A stretch of 64,000 nt of DNA. It comes from Hydrogenophaga sp. Its GTDB lineage: Bacteria > Pseudomonadota > Gammaproteobacteria > Burkholderiales > Burkholderiaceae_C. The notes under the pieces are model-generated. The model did no database searches. It was not told the origin of the DNA and saw only the letters and a list, made by a program, of their open reading frames with translations. Shown piece after piece: positions 41,775 through 50,783 of the stretch. A program made the position numbers and the translations under genes. The first letter of the stretch is position 1, and each line of letters begins with the position of its first letter. The stretch lies in contig JAABQK010000001.1 of assembly GCA_011391495.1 (NCBI GenBank), positions 310,001 through 374,000 of the forward strand, read 5' to 3'.

Positions 41775-42515
41775 ATGAGCGCCCTCGACCTCTACAACAC
41801 ACCCTCACCGGGCTTCGACGCCAAGCTTGCCCACAGCATCGCCCTGCTGCAGCGTGCAGCAGCCCTCTACCCTGCGCTGACGCAGGCCTCCAGCCTGGGA
41901 GCCGAAGACATGGTGGTCACCCACCTGATCCACCTCGCCGGCATCCGGTCGAGCGTCTTCGTGCTTGACACCGGCAAGCTGCATCCCGAAACCCTGGCCC
42001 TCATCGGCCTGATCGAGCTGCGCTACACCCGCAGCGTCGAGGTGTACCGGCCGAAGAACGAGTCGGTGGTGAAATTCGTGCGGCAACATGGCGAGACGGC
42101 CATGTACGACAGCATCGAGCTGCGCAAGCACTGCTGCGACATCCGCAAGATGGAGCCGCTCGCGCGCGCCCTGGCCGGAAAGGACGGCTGGATCACCGGC
42201 CTGCGGCGCGAGCAGTCGAATGCCCGTGCCGAGGTGGCCGACATCGTGCAAGAGGCCGGCCGCGTGAAGATCAGCCCCCTCGTCGATTGGACCTGGGGCG
42301 ACGTCTGGCACTTCATTGCCCTGCACCGTCTCGACTACAACGCCCTGCACGACCAGTTCTTCCCCAGCATCGGCTGTGCACCGTGCACCCGCGCCATCAG
42401 CGTTGGCGAAGACTTCCGCGCCGGTCGCTGGTGGTGGGAACAGGAGAGTGCCAAGGAATGCGGCCTGCACGCGCAGCCCGCAGGCGAAACCCACCCGCTG
42501 AGACAGCCCGCCTGA
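41775..42515 (+). CDS. cysH: Adenylyl-sulfate (APS) reductase, 4Fe-4S type
   Basis: Reduces activated sulfate to sulfite. 246 residues with an adenine nucleotide alpha-hydrolase fold (ASSLGAEDMVVTHLI; LDTGKLHPETL). The double cysteine at 120-121 (KHCCDIRK) and CAPC at 201-204 are the four ligands of the [4Fe-4S] cluster, which marks APS reductases rather than PAPS reductases. The catalytic Cys is in ECGLH (about 229). This agrees with cysN lacking an APS kinase domain. Electrons are expected from thioredoxin or glutaredoxin. Confidence 0.95.
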   Translation: MSALDLYNTPSPGFDAKLAHSIALLQRAAALYPALTQASSLGAEDMVVTHLIHLAGIRSSVFVLDTGKLHPETLALIGLIELRYTRSVEVYRPKNESVVKFVRQHGETAMYDSIELRKHCCDIRKMEPLARALAGKDGWITGLRREQSNARAEVADIVQEAGRVKISPLVDWTWGDVWHFIALHRLDYNALHDQFFPSIGCAPCTRAISVGEDFRAGRWWWEQESAKECGLHAQPAGETHPLRQPA

Positions 42516-42528
42516 AGAAGAACACTAC

Positions 42529-43488
42529 ATGAACGCACGCCTAGAAACCGAAGTGATCCAGACCGCCCTGCAGGCCGCCGCCGGCCACCACCTGAGCAAT
42601 GCCCATCTGGACGCGCTCGAAGAGGAAACCATCTTCATCCTGCGCGAGGCGGCCGCGGCTTTCGAGCGCCCCGCACTGCTGTTTTCGGGCGGCAAGGACT
42701 CGCTGGTGCTGCTCAGGTGCGCCGAAAAGGCATTTGGCGTCGGCCGCATCCCTTACCCGCTGCTGATGATCGACACTGGCCACAACTTCCCCGAGGTGAC
42801 CGATTTCCGCGATCGCCGCGCTGCCGATCTGCAGGCCGAACTGATCGTGCGCCATGTCGAGGACTCGATGCAGCGTGGCACCGTGCGCCTGGCACACCCA
42901 GGCGAGAGCCGCAACGTGCACCAGTCGGTCACGCTGCTCGAAGCCATCGACGAGTTCCGCTTCGACGCCCTGATCGGCGGCGCCCGCCGCGACGAAGAAA
43001 AGGCCCGCGCCAAGGAGCGCATCTTTTCCCACCGCGACAGCTTCGGCCAGTGGCAACCCAAAGCCCAGCGCCCCGAGCTTTGGACCCTGTTCAACACGCG
43101 CCTGGCCCCGGGCGAACACTTCCGCGTGTTCCCCATCAGCAACTGGACCGAACTGGACGTGTGGCAGTACATCGAGCGCGAGAACATTGCCCTGCCCTCG
43201 ATCTACTACACGCACCGGCGCGAAGTGGTGGACCGCCGCGGCTTACTGGTGCCGGTCACCGATCTGACGCCGCCAAAAGACGGCGAGACGGTGCAGTTGC
43301 GCGACGTGCGCTTCCGCACCGTGGGCGACATCACCTGCACCTGCCCGGTGGAGAGCCGGGCCGCCACGGCCGGCGACATCGTGATCGAGACGCTGGCGGC
43401 CGATGTGAGCGAGCGCGGCGCCACCCGCATGGACGACAAGACCTCGGACGCCTCGATGGAGAAGCGAAAGAAAGACGGGTATTTCTAG
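42529..43488 (+). CDS. cysD: Sulfate adenylyltransferase subunit 2
   Basis: The catalytic small subunit of ATP sulfurylase, which makes APS from sulfate and ATP. 319 residues. The PP-loop is in LLFSGGKDSLVLL (about residues 44-56). LLMIDTGHNFPEV, the RRDEEKARAKERIFSHRD motif and the C-terminal DDKTSDASMEKRKKDGYF are all typical of CysD. It begins 13 bases after cysH. A palindromic repeat then separates it from cysN. Confidence 0.96.
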   Translation: MNARLETEVIQTALQAAAGHHLSNAHLDALEEETIFILREAAAAFERPALLFSGGKDSLVLLRCAEKAFGVGRIPYPLLMIDTGHNFPEVTDFRDRRAADLQAELIVRHVEDSMQRGTVRLAHPGESRNVHQSVTLLEAIDEFRFDALIGGARRDEEKARAKERIFSHRDSFGQWQPKAQRPELWTLFNTRLAPGEHFRVFPISNWTELDVWQYIERENIALPSIYYTHRREVVDRRGLLVPVTDLTPPKDGETVQLRDVRFRTVGDITCTCPVESRAATAGDIVIETLAADVSERGATRMDDKTSDASMEKRKKDGYF

Positions 43489-43534
43489 CCCACCCCCCGT
43501 CGCTGGCTCACTGCGTGTAGCCAGCTCCGCCCCT

Positions 43535-43602
43535 CAAGGGGCAACACCTGCGGCCTAGCAAAGCCAGTTCCGCGGTGTTCTGGAACCAGACATTTCTCGC
43601 GA
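43535..43602. repeat. Dispersed palindromic repeat, copy 2
   Basis: Matches the element at 24490-24558. The core hairpin is at 43543-43579 (AACACC-T-GCGG with CCGCGGTGTT), and the segment ends TCTCGCG just before the cysN start. The inner loop differs (CCTAGCAAAGCCAGTT), but the outer stem is unchanged, as expected if the structure is conserved. It lies between two genes of one operon. Confidence 0.75.
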
Positions 43603-43612
43603 AAGTTTTTGT

Positions 43613-44914
43613 ATGAACGCTGTTGTTACCCCCTCCACCGCCGCCGATACCCGCACCGCCCTGAGATTTATCACCTGCGGCTCAGTCGACGACGGCAAGA
43701 GCACGCTGATCGGCCGCCTGCTGGTGGACAGCAAGGCCGTGCTGCAGGACCACCTCGCCGGCGTGCAGCGCCAGGGCGAGACCGACCTTGCGCTGCTGAC
43801 CGACGGCTTGTCGGCCGAGCGTGAACAGGGCATCACCATCGACGTGGCCTACCGCTACTTCAGCACCGAAGCGCGCAAGTTCATCATCGGCGATGCGCCG
43901 GGGCACGAGCAGTACACCCGCAACATGGTCACCGCCGCATCCAGCGCAGATGCCGCGGTGGTGCTGGTCGACGCCACCAAGCTGGCCTGGCAGGAGGCCG
44001 ATCTGCCGCTGCTACCGCAAACGCGGCGCCACAGCCTGTTGCTCAAGCTGCTGCGCGTGCCCTCGGTGGTGTTTGCGATCAACAAGCTGGATGCCGTGTC
44101 CGACAGCCGTGCCGCCTTTGCCCACATCAGCGCTGCATTGCAGCGGTTTGCCCGCGAGGCCAGCATTCCGGTCACGGCCATCGTGCCGATTTCCGCCCTC
44201 AAGGGCTGGAACGTGGTGGAAGCCGGCCAGCAGGACAACTGGTGCGGTTACGAGGGACCCACGCTTCTGGACATCCTGGAACGCCTGCCCGTGACCGGAG
44301 CCGAAACCACACTGCCGTTCGCGTTTGCGGTTCAGTGGATTGAAAAGTTCAGTGACTCGTCCGATACGTCGCAGGGTCGCCGCGTCCTCTGGGGTCGCGT
44401 GGCCACCGGTACCGTGGTGCCCGGTCAGCAGGTGCGCATCATGCCCAACGGACAGACCGCCACGGTGGCCCAGGTGCTCAACCACGTGCGCCACCCCCAG
44501 TCCGTACGGGCAGGCCACAGTGCCGGCATCGTGCTCGATCGGGAGATCGATGTCTCTCGCGGCGACTGGCTGCTGGCGGTCGACGGATCGGATGCCTTCA
44601 GTCCCGCACGCGAGATCTCGGCGACCGTGGCGTGGCTGGACGACGACCCGCTGGTACCCGGCCGGGCCTATTGGGCGCTGCATGGCCACCGATGGGTGAA
44701 GGCCAGAGTCCGGCGCATCGTTCACCGGCTTGACATCCACACGCTGGCCGAGGAAGGCGCCGACCAGCTGGAGTCCAACGCCATCGGGCATGTTGAGCTG
44801 GTGCTCCAGGAGCCACTGGCCATGTTGCCCTTCGCCCTGTCGCGCGCGCTGGGTTCGCTGGTGCTGGTGGACACGTCCAGCCACAAGACATCGGGGGCTT
44901 TGATGGTGAACTGA
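43613..44914 (+). CDS. cysN: Sulfate adenylyltransferase subunit 1 (GTPase)
   Basis: The regulatory GTPase of ATP sulfurylase; GTP hydrolysis drives APS formation. 433 residues, EF-Tu-like. G1 is GSVDDGKS (23-30), G3 DAPGHEQY, G4 NKLD, followed by two beta-barrel domains. The C-terminus stops at LMVN with no APS kinase (CysC) fusion, so PAPS is not made by this protein. The ATG at 43613 lies 124 bases after cysD because of the inserted repeat. Confidence 0.95.
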   Translation: MNAVVTPSTAADTRTALRFITCGSVDDGKSTLIGRLLVDSKAVLQDHLAGVQRQGETDLALLTDGLSAEREQGITIDVAYRYFSTEARKFIIGDAPGHEQYTRNMVTAASSADAAVVLVDATKLAWQEADLPLLPQTRRHSLLLKLLRVPSVVFAINKLDAVSDSRAAFAHISAALQRFAREASIPVTAIVPISALKGWNVVEAGQQDNWCGYEGPTLLDILERLPVTGAETTLPFAFAVQWIEKFSDSSDTSQGRRVLWGRVATGTVVPGQQVRIMPNGQTATVAQVLNHVRHPQSVRAGHSAGIVLDREIDVSRGDWLLAVDGSDAFSPAREISATVAWLDDDPLVPGRAYWALHGHRWVKARVRRIVHRLDIHTLAEEGADQLESNAIGHVELVLQEPLAMLPFALSRALGSLVLVDTSSHKTSGALMVN

Positions 44915-45019
44915 TGGGGGGCGATCTCCCTTAACTTATGTCAAGGCAAGGGACATGCGTCCGCCTTAACCTCCGGGAAACCCTAAAATCTGGGTTTCTA
45001 CCGATTCCTCTCCATCACC

Positions 45020-45349
45020 ATGACCCACGTCGTCACCGAATCCTGCATCCGCTGCAAATACACCGATTGCGTTGATGTCTGTCCTGTGGACTGCTTTCGC
45101 GAAGGCCCCAACTTCCTCACCATCGACCCGGACGAATGCATCGATTGCGCAGTCTGCATTCCCGAATGCCCGGTGAGCGCGATTTATGCCGAGGAAGACT
45201 TGCCCAAGGACCAGACCCACATGACCCAGCTCAACGCCGATCTGGCGCGCCTGCCGGGCTGGAAAAGCATCACCAAGCGCAAAGATCCTCTGCCCGATGC
45301 TGACGACTGGAAAGACCGCACGGGCAAACTGTCCGAACTGATCCGCTGA
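45020..45349 (+). CDS. fdxA: 7Fe ferredoxin FdxA-type ([3Fe-4S][4Fe-4S])
   Basis: A 109-residue ferredoxin. Two cluster motifs are present: [14 protein letters not shown] with the long first loop typical of 7Fe ferredoxins, and [12 protein letters not shown]. The C-terminal tail ([20 protein letters not shown]) is characteristic of the FdxA family in proteobacteria. It is followed four bases later by a ferredoxin-NADP reductase, so the pair can pass electrons from NADPH to low-potential acceptors. Sulfite reductase upstream is a reasonable client. Confidence 0.94.
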   Translation: MTHVVTESCIRCKYTDCVDVCPVDCFREGPNFLTIDPDECIDCAVCIPECPVSAIYAEEDLPKDQTHMTQLNADLARLPGWKSITKRKDPLPDADDWKDRTGKLSELIR

Positions 45350-45353
45350 AAAA

Positions 45354-46454
45354 ATGGAACCCAAACTGAACCAAGAAGTGATGGACACCGCTGCCGCTCA
45401 CGACGGCCCTATCGAGGCTGATGCCGTCATCGTCGGCGCAGGTCCGGTGGGCCTGTTTCAGGTGTTCGAACTCGGCCTGCTGGAGATCAAGGCCCACGTG
45501 ATCGACTCGCTCGCTTACCCAGGCGGCCAGCCCGTGGAGCTGTATCCCGACAAGCCCATCTACGACATCCCAGCCGTGCCGGTGTGCACCGGCCAGGAAC
45601 TCACCGACAGCCTGCTCAAACAGATCGAGCCTTTCGGCGCGACCTTTCACCTGGGTCAGGAAGTCACCACGGTTCAGAAACAGGATGACGGTCGTTTCTA
45701 TGTAGAAACATCCAAGGGCACGAAATTTCTGACCAAGACCATCTTCATTGCCGCGGGTGTTGGCGCATTCCAGCCGCGCACGCTGAAGGTGGATGGCCTG
45801 GAAACGTTCGAAGGCTCACAACTCTTCTACCGGGTCAAGAACCCGGCCGACTTCGCGGGTAAGAACCTCGTGATCGTCGGCGGTGGCGACTCCGCACTGG
45901 ACTGGACTCTGAACTTCGTGGCCGAAGGTCCGAACAAGGCCGAGAGCGTGATCCTGATCCACCGCCGGGATGGTTTCAAGGCCGCGCCGGCGAACGTGGC
46001 CAAGATGAAGGAGCTCTGCGACCAGTACGAGATGCAGTTCATCGTCGGCCAGGTCACCGGCTACGAAGAAAAGGACGGCAAGCTCACGGGCGCCAAGGTC
46101 ACCGGTGCCGACGGTGTCACTCGCGTGGTGCCGCTGGACGTGATGCTGGTGTTTTTTGGCCTCTCCCCCAAGCTCGGCCCTATCGCCGAATGGGGCCTGG
46201 AGATTGAGCGCAAGCAGCTCGTGGTGGACACCGAAAAGTTCTCCACCAGCATTCCCGGCATCTTCGCCGTGGGCGACATCAACACCTACCCAGGCAAGAA
46301 AAAGCTCATCCTCTCGGGCTTTCATGAATGCGCATTGGCCGCCTTTGGCGCCGTGCCTTTCATCTTCCCCGAGAAAAAGGTCTTCCTGCAATACACGACG
46401 ACCAGCCCCAAACTGCACAAAGTGCTGGGTGTGGAGTCACCTGTGTTCGACTGA
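45354..46454 (+). CDS. Ferredoxin/flavodoxin-NADP reductase, thioredoxin-reductase-like type
   Basis: A 366-residue FAD and NADP oxidoreductase. The FAD site is [17 protein letters not shown], the NADP site [14 protein letters not shown], and the second FAD motif is [19 protein letters not shown]-like ([14 protein letters not shown]). There is no active-site CxxC of thioredoxin reductase, and the [20 protein letters not shown] segment and C-terminal extension mark the FNR subgroup. It reduces ferredoxin with NADPH (or the reverse) and is coupled to fdxA. Confidence 0.92.
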   Translation: MEPKLNQEVMDTAAAHDGPIEADAVIVGAGPVGLFQVFELGLLEIKAHVIDSLAYPGGQPVELYPDKPIYDIPAVPVCTGQELTDSLLKQIEPFGATFHLGQEVTTVQKQDDGRFYVETSKGTKFLTKTIFIAAGVGAFQPRTLKVDGLETFEGSQLFYRVKNPADFAGKNLVIVGGGDSALDWTLNFVAEGPNKAESVILIHRRDGFKAAPANVAKMKELCDQYEMQFIVGQVTGYEEKDGKLTGAKVTGADGVTRVVPLDVMLVFFGLSPKLGPIAEWGLEIERKQLVVDTEKFSTSIPGIFAVGDINTYPGKKKLILSGFHECALAAFGAVPFIFPEKKVFLQYTTTSPKLHKVLGVESPVFD

Positions 46455-46475
46455 ATCGCCTGCTGCCCTCGTGAC

Positions 46476-46500
46476 CAAAGCCCTCGAAACGAGGGCTTTG
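46476..46500 (+). terminator. Hairpin after the ferredoxin reductase gene
   Basis: CAAAGCCCTCG, loop AAA, CGAGGGCTTTG: an 11-base-pair perfect stem 21 bases after the stop codon. The following sequence (CTTCGTTG) is only moderately T-rich, so it is a probable but imperfect intrinsic terminator. Confidence 0.7.
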
Positions 46501-46576
46501 CTTCGTTGTGGTCCAGGGCAGCCAGACAATCTTTCGACAAAATTGAACCACCGGGAAAAATTGGAAAAAATCGCAC

Positions 46577-46582
46577 TATAAT
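46577..46582 (+). promoter_or_regulatory. Consensus -10 box of the tRNA-Asn gene
   Basis: A perfect TATAAT ends 10 bases before the mature tRNA 5' end. The only -35-like sequences are poor or badly spaced (TTGAAC at 46543 is too far, TTGGAA at 46561 too near). Confidence 0.6.
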
Positions 46583-46592
46583 TTGAGGCTGT

Positions 46593-46668
46593 TCCCTGAT
46601 AGCTCAGTCGGTAGAGCGACGGACTGTTAATCCGCAGGTCCCTGGTTCGAGTCCAGGTCGGGGAGCCA
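46593..46668 (+). tRNA. tRNA-Asn (GUU)
   Basis: A 76-nucleotide cloverleaf. The acceptor stem TCCCTGA pairs with TCGGGGA (one G-U pair), the discriminator is G, and CCA (46666-46668) is encoded. The D-loop has AGTCGGTAGA, the anticodon loop CTGTTAA has GTT at 46626-46628, and the T-arm is CTGG-TTCGAGT-CCAG. It is a single gene with its own -10 box and terminator. Confidence 0.98.
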
Positions 46669-46680
46669 AGAAACACGAGA

Positions 46681-46710
46681 GTCAGCAGGTTTGCGCCTGC
46701 TGACTTTTTT
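46681..46710 (+). terminator. Intrinsic terminator of tRNA-Asn
   Basis: GTCAGCAGG, loop TTTGCG, CCTGCTGAC, then six T residues, 13 bases after the tRNA 3' end. Confidence 0.9.
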
Positions 46711-46997
46711 GCTTTCTGGGTCTGGCTGGTGCCAGTTTCTCCTCTGATGAACCTTGGCTGGAACCTTGTTCGCTCCGAATCTCTCGCGGATGGGGGCAGA
46801 AGCTGAACTTGAAGAGTCGGTACGGATAGTGATCACCGGCCCACTTGACCAACAGTAAAGCTCCGTCTGGCACACCACGAACGTGTGATGCCCCCGTTGC
46901 CGAAGAAGCGCTTTTGCAGCGAGGCTGCTGGAAGGCTGCCATAAGCTCCGCGCGTAAAATGCACCGAATTCTGTCATCTGCCTTCGAGGAGTCGTCC
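46711..46997. other. Intergenic region between tRNA-Asn and a toxin-antitoxin pair
   Basis: I see no credible gene. Reading frames on the minus strand run into the antisense of the tRNA and are spurious. A TAAAAT (46955-46960) may be the -10 of the antitoxin operon, without a good -35. I looked for a duplicated tRNA 3' end as an integration scar and did not find one. Confidence 0.5.
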
Positions 46998-47345
46998 ATG
47001 GGTTTTTCTGCCAGCGACGTGGTGCCTTTCACACAAGCACGCTCCAACCTGTCCGAACTGGCCGATCAGGCCAAGGCCGGCGCAGAGAAAATCATCACCA
47101 AGAACGGTGAGAGCTACGTCGCGCTGATCGACGCCGACAGACTCGACTACTACCACCGGCTGGAGCGCGAGCACATCCACCTGCTGTTGATCGACGATGC
47201 GAAGCGCGGCCTGGCCGACATCGCAGCCGGCCGCACCCTTGGGGCAGACGCAGCCCTGGCACAGTTGCAGCAGCGCCGCAAAGCCGCCGCCAAGGCATAC
47301 AGCCCGGCGACCCCTGGCAAGCTCGCGACCAAGAAGCGTGGCTGA
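46998..47345 (+). CDS. Phd/RelB-like antitoxin
   Basis: A 115-residue protein with an N-terminal Phd/YefM-type fold (DVVPFTQARSNLSELADQAKAG, then EKIITKNGESYVALIDADRL), which binds operator DNA. A helical, basic C-terminal tail (QQRRKAAAKAYSPATPGK) should wrap the toxin. GAGGAG seven bases upstream of the ATG fixes the start. Its last eight bases overlap the toxin gene's GTG start. Confidence 0.85.
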   Translation: MGFSASDVVPFTQARSNLSELADQAKAGAEKIITKNGESYVALIDADRLDYYHRLEREHIHLLLIDDAKRGLADIAAGRTLGADAALAQLQQRRKAAAKAYSPATPGKLATKKRG

Positions 47346-47739
47346 CAAGCTGTATCGGGTCGAGCTGACCACAAGCTTCCTGGAGCGCCTGGACGCCATT
47401 GAGGCGTTCTTGGTGGAAGCGGAAGCCAGCTTTGCATTCGATGACCTGCTGGCCGAGATTCGCGCTACGGTCATCCCAAACCTGCGGCGCTTCCCGCGCA
47501 TCGGTCGGCGCTACCTGGCCAACCCGCCCCAGTCGGCCGAGGCGCTGGCGCAACTGGCAGCGCTGCCGGCTGGTGCACCCGATGCACTGCGCGAATACCT
47601 GCATGGCGACTACCTGATGCTTTATTCGTTGGTGGATGCATCCACGCAGGCCCAGGCCACGGTGTATCTGCTGTCCATCCGGCATCACCGCCAGCTCTCG
47701 TTTGACTTGGCTCGGCTTTGGCCACCCCATCAGTGCTAA
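47338..47739 (+). CDS. RelE/ParE-superfamily toxin
   Basis: 133 residues from a GTG overlapping the antitoxin stop; other starts in this frame lie too far inside the antitoxin. The core resembles RelE/ParE toxins: YRVELTTSFLERLDAIEAFLVEAEA, IRATVIPNLRRFPRIGRRYL, LHGDYLMLYSLVD and VYLLSIRHHRQLSFDL. RelE-like members cut mRNA on the ribosome and ParE-like ones poison gyrase. The catalytic set is not clear enough to choose. The final RHHRQLSFDL segment matches the typical RelE/ParE C-terminal strand. Confidence 0.8.
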   Translation: MADKLYRVELTTSFLERLDAIEAFLVEAEASFAFDDLLAEIRATVIPNLRRFPRIGRRYLANPPQSAEALAQLAALPAGAPDALREYLHGDYLMLYSLVDASTQAQATVYLLSIRHHRQLSFDLARLWPPHQC

Positions 47740-47868
47740 ACAGGCGCCAATGTACGGAAAGGCCCCCTGAGCCGATCCGCGCCACTGGTCAACCACCTTA
47801 GTGCGCCCGCTTATGCTGAAACGATGCCCCCGATGACCGAGGCTTGCGGGGGTATAAGCTTCAACCCC

Positions 47869-48213
47869 ATGAAAAAGACCGTATTCTGGCCTTCGCTCTT
47901 ATTGGTGGTCGTCCTGTCACTTATGCCCGTCGACTACCTGCCTGCTCAGGTCTTCAGCATCTGGGACAAGACACAGCATGCACTGGGCTTTGCCTTGTTG
48001 ACCTGGTTCGGTCTGCAGGCCTATCCGAATCGCCGCTGGCGCGTGATGACCGGACTGCTGCTGATCGGTGCCGGCATTGAGGTGGCGCAAGCAGCTACCG
48101 GCTGGCGCTACGGTGAATGGCTGGATCTGCAGGCTGATGGCGTGGGCATCCTTGCCTCTGCCGGCCTGTGGTTGCTGTGGGCGCGTCGATCTTCCGCTGC
48201 GACAGCCCAGTGA
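47869..48213 (+). CDS. VanZ-family small membrane protein
   Basis: 114 residues from ATG 47869, with an in-frame ATG at 47824 also possible. Four hydrophobic helices, with the family pattern IWDKTQHALGFALLTWFGL and GIEVAQAATGWRYGEWLDLQADGVG. VanZ was first seen in a glycopeptide resistance cluster, but most members such as this one are of unknown function in the membrane. No resistance genes accompany it. Confidence 0.85.
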   Translation: MKKTVFWPSLLLVVVLSLMPVDYLPAQVFSIWDKTQHALGFALLTWFGLQAYPNRRWRVMTGLLLIGAGIEVAQAATGWRYGEWLDLQADGVGILASAGLWLLWARRSSAATAQ

Positions 48214-48306
48214 CGGCAGACATCAGGGCGGTTGAAAATGTCAGGGCCCTGGCTCGTCGGCCACTGGACACCTTGTGTGTTGCCAGCAGGGACGCACAAT
48301 AGTCTC

Positions 48307-49077
48307 ATGTCGCAGACACCGCCCGTCCCCGTCCTGCCCTGGCTGGAGCCCGGCCAGACCTTTCCCTCCGTAGAGTCAGCCTGGGGGAAAGACGATCCCG
48401 CGCCGGGCTTGCTGGCCGCTGGCGGTGTGCTGGATGTACCCACGCTGATTGCTGCCTATTCCCGCGGCATCTTCCCTTGGTACAGCGCCGGTCAACCCAT
48501 CTTGTGGTGGAGCACCGACCCCCGCATGGTGTTGAACACCCACACCTTCCGGCTGCACCGCTCCCTTCGCAAGACGATTCAGAAGTTGTTACGGGAAGAC
48601 CGGTTGCAAATCCGTTTCGACCACGATTTCGAGCGCGTCATCCGCGCCTGCGCGCACACGCCGCGCGATGGACAGAGCGGCACCTGGATCCTCCCCGCCA
48701 TGGTGGACGCCTATCTTCGACTTCATCGGGCCGGGGTTGCACACAGCGTGGAAACCTGGATCGACGGTGAACTGGCCGGAGGACTTTATTGCGTCAACCT
48801 GGGGAACATGGTGTTCGGGGAATCCATGTTCAGCCGTCAGAACGATGCATCGAAGATCGCCTTGGCGGCCCTGGTCGCCTTCTGCCGGGTTCAGGGCATT
48901 CCGCTGATCGACTGCCAGCAGGACACCCCTCACCTGGCCTCGCTCGGAGGCGAGCTGATGCGGCGCGAGGCATTCTGTCGGTATGTCCGACAGGCCTTGC
49001 CCTGCCCCTCCCCGGAATGGGATTTCCTTCCCCTATACTGGCAGCAACTCCTTGGCGACAACGGCATTCGAGCGTGA
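48307..49077 (+). CDS. aat: Leucyl/phenylalanyl-tRNA-protein transferase
   Basis: Adds Leu or Phe to proteins with N-terminal Arg or Lys, making them ClpS/ClpAP substrates (N-degron pathway). 256 residues. Family motifs are clear: [76 protein letters not shown] and [19 protein letters not shown]. It overlaps the next transferase by four bases (GTGA). Confidence 0.96.
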   Translation: MSQTPPVPVLPWLEPGQTFPSVESAWGKDDPAPGLLAAGGVLDVPTLIAAYSRGIFPWYSAGQPILWWSTDPRMVLNTHTFRLHRSLRKTIQKLLREDRLQIRFDHDFERVIRACAHTPRDGQSGTWILPAMVDAYLRLHRAGVAHSVETWIDGELAGGLYCVNLGNMVFGESMFSRQNDASKIALAALVAFCRVQGIPLIDCQQDTPHLASLGGELMRREAFCRYVRQALPCPSPEWDFLPLYWQQLLGDNGIRA

Positions 49078-49811
49078 CGCATCTCAAAGAACTCCCGCTC
49101 CAGGCGCTGCAGTTTTATGCCACTGCTCCCTACCCCTGCAGCTACCTGCAGGACCGGCAGGCCCGTTCGCAGGTGGCGACCCCCAGCCACCTGGTTCACA
49201 GCGATGCCTACTCCGACTTGGTCACACGCGGATTTCGACGCAGTGGCATGTTCACCTACCGGCCCTACTGTGATGGCTGTCAGGCTTGCGTACCGCTGAG
49301 GGTGCCAGTTGATGCGTTCACCCCCAGCCGGACCCAGAGGCGGTGCATGGCGAAACACGGGTCGCTTCGGACACGGGTCCTCAACCTGTGCTTTGTGCCA
49401 GAGCACTACCAGCTGTATCTGCGATACCAGAACATCCGCCACGCCGGCGGTGGCATGGACCACGACAGCATCGACCAGTACACCCAGTTTCTGCTGCAAA
49501 GCCGGGTCAATTCGCGTTTGGTTGAGTTTCACCAGCCGGCCCAGGAAGGTCGGCCCGAGGTTCTCAAAATGGTGTCCATCGTCGATGTGCTCAACGACGG
49601 GCTGTCTGCGGTCTACACGTTTTACGAACCCGAGGACAAGGCCAGCTACGGAACGTACAACGTTCTCTGGCAGATCGAACAGGCTCGAAGCATGCGACTG
49701 CCCTATGTGTATCTGGGTTACTGGATCGAGCAGAGTAACAAGATGAACTACAAGTCCGGCTTCCGACCGCACCAGGTGCTGCAGGATGGTCGCTGGCAAA
49801 CGGCAACCTGA
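49074..49811 (+). CDS. bpt: Arginyltransferase-type leucyl transferase (Bpt/ATE)
   Basis: A 245-residue aminoacyl-tRNA-protein transferase of the ATE1-like Bpt family, known in other bacteria to add Leu to N-terminal Asp or Glu. N-terminal cysteines are present (PCSYLQ and [12 protein letters not shown]), and the C-terminal GNAT-like domain has [32 protein letters not shown] and [17 protein letters not shown]. The GTG start overlaps the aat stop. Together the two genes supply both primary and secondary destabilising residues for N-degron decay. Confidence 0.95.
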   Translation: MTHLKELPLQALQFYATAPYPCSYLQDRQARSQVATPSHLVHSDAYSDLVTRGFRRSGMFTYRPYCDGCQACVPLRVPVDAFTPSRTQRRCMAKHGSLRTRVLNLCFVPEHYQLYLRYQNIRHAGGGMDHDSIDQYTQFLLQSRVNSRLVEFHQPAQEGRPEVLKMVSIVDVLNDGLSAVYTFYEPEDKASYGTYNVLWQIEQARSMRLPYVYLGYWIEQSNKMNYKSGFRPHQVLQDGRWQTAT

Positions 49812-49899
49812 CCGACGGGCGGGGCTTCGGGCCTGCTCGCTCCACAGAACAAGCGGATGAGTATTTCATCTTGTAAAATATTGCCAACCAGTTTTACCT

Positions 49900-50703
49900 A
49901 TGACGAAACGTTCAGACAACCTCCCCGCCACCCCGACCGTCCAGGTGATCGAACGCATGTTCAGCTTGCTGGAGGTACTGGCTTCTCGCGAGGAGCCTGT
50001 TTCGCTCAAGGAAATCAGCGAGAAAACCGGGTTGCACCCCTCCACCACGCACCGCATCCTGAATGATCTGACCATTGGACGTTTCGTGGACCGGCCTGAA
50101 GCCGGAAGCTACCGATTGGGGATGCGTCTGCTGGAGCTGGGCAACCTCGTCAAGGCCCGCCTGAGCGTGCGTGACGCCGCCCTGGCGCCGATGCGCGAGC
50201 TCCACAAGCTGATCCAGCAGCCGGTGAACCTGAGCGTGCGCCAAGGTGACGAAATTGTGTACGTCGAGCGCGCCTACAGCGAGCGTTCGGGCATGCAGGT
50301 GGTTCGTGCCATTGGTGGACGAGCGCCCTTGCACCTGACATCGGTCGGCAAGCTTTTTCTGGCGGCCGAAGATCCCCAGCGTGTACGCGCCTATGCGACG
50401 CGCACAGGGCTTGTGGGCAATACCCGAAACAGTCTGACCCAGCTGGCCAGCTTGGAGCGCGAGCTCGTCCAGTGCCGCCAAGCCGGCCTGGCTCGTGACA
50501 ATGAAGAACTGGAGCTGGGCGTGCGCTGCATGGCGGCAGGCATCTATGACGACCAGAACAAACTGGTGGCCGGTCTGTCCATCTCGGCACCGGCCGATCG
50601 TCTGGATGAAGGCTGGCTGCCCAAGCTTCGGGACACCGCAGCGAGCATCTCAGCGGCATTGGGCTGCCCCGGTTCCAAGACACCTGCGGCTGCTGGACGC
50701 TAG
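49900..50703 (+). CDS. IclR-family transcriptional regulator
   Basis: 267 residues. An N-terminal winged helix-turn-helix (TVQVIERMFSLLEVLASREEPVSLKEISEKTGLHPSTTHRIL) and a C-terminal effector domain (ERSGMQVVRAIGGRAPLHLTSVGKLFLA, then LDNEELELGVRCMA-like RDNEELELGVRCMAAGIYD) are standard. The regulated pathway is unknown, because neighbours are unrelated (bpt upstream, pbpG convergent). A terminator at 50734 closes it. Confidence 0.93.
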   Translation: MTKRSDNLPATPTVQVIERMFSLLEVLASREEPVSLKEISEKTGLHPSTTHRILNDLTIGRFVDRPEAGSYRLGMRLLELGNLVKARLSVRDAALAPMRELHKLIQQPVNLSVRQGDEIVYVERAYSERSGMQVVRAIGGRAPLHLTSVGKLFLAAEDPQRVRAYATRTGLVGNTRNSLTQLASLERELVQCRQAGLARDNEELELGVRCMAAGIYDDQNKLVAGLSISAPADRLDEGWLPKLRDTAASISAALGCPGSKTPAAAGR

Positions 50704-50733
50704 CAGCGGTTCGCTGTTCCGCGGCAGAAGAAC

Positions 50734-50762
50734 AAAACGGTCCTGCGAGGGACCGTTTTTTT
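50734..50762. terminator. Bidirectional terminator between the IclR gene and pbpG
   Basis: AAAACGGTCC, loop TGCGAG, GGACCGTTTT followed by further T residues. A/T tracts on both sides allow it to serve both convergent genes. Confidence 0.9.
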
Positions 50763-50783
50763 ATTCAAGCCCCCTGAGGATCC

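Noticed and set aside
46593-46997. tRNA-Asn as an integration site for a genomic island carrying the toxin-antitoxin pair
   Set aside because: I found no duplicated tRNA 3' end downstream and no integrase. The following genes (VanZ, aat, bpt) are ordinary chromosomal genes.
46437-47047. Minus-strand frames with the peptides TWTRTRDLRINSPSLYRLSYQG and LPDLDSNQGPAD
   Set aside because: These are translations of the antisense of tRNA-Asn, a well-known source of false genes. They also overlap the antitoxin gene or the tRNA terminator.
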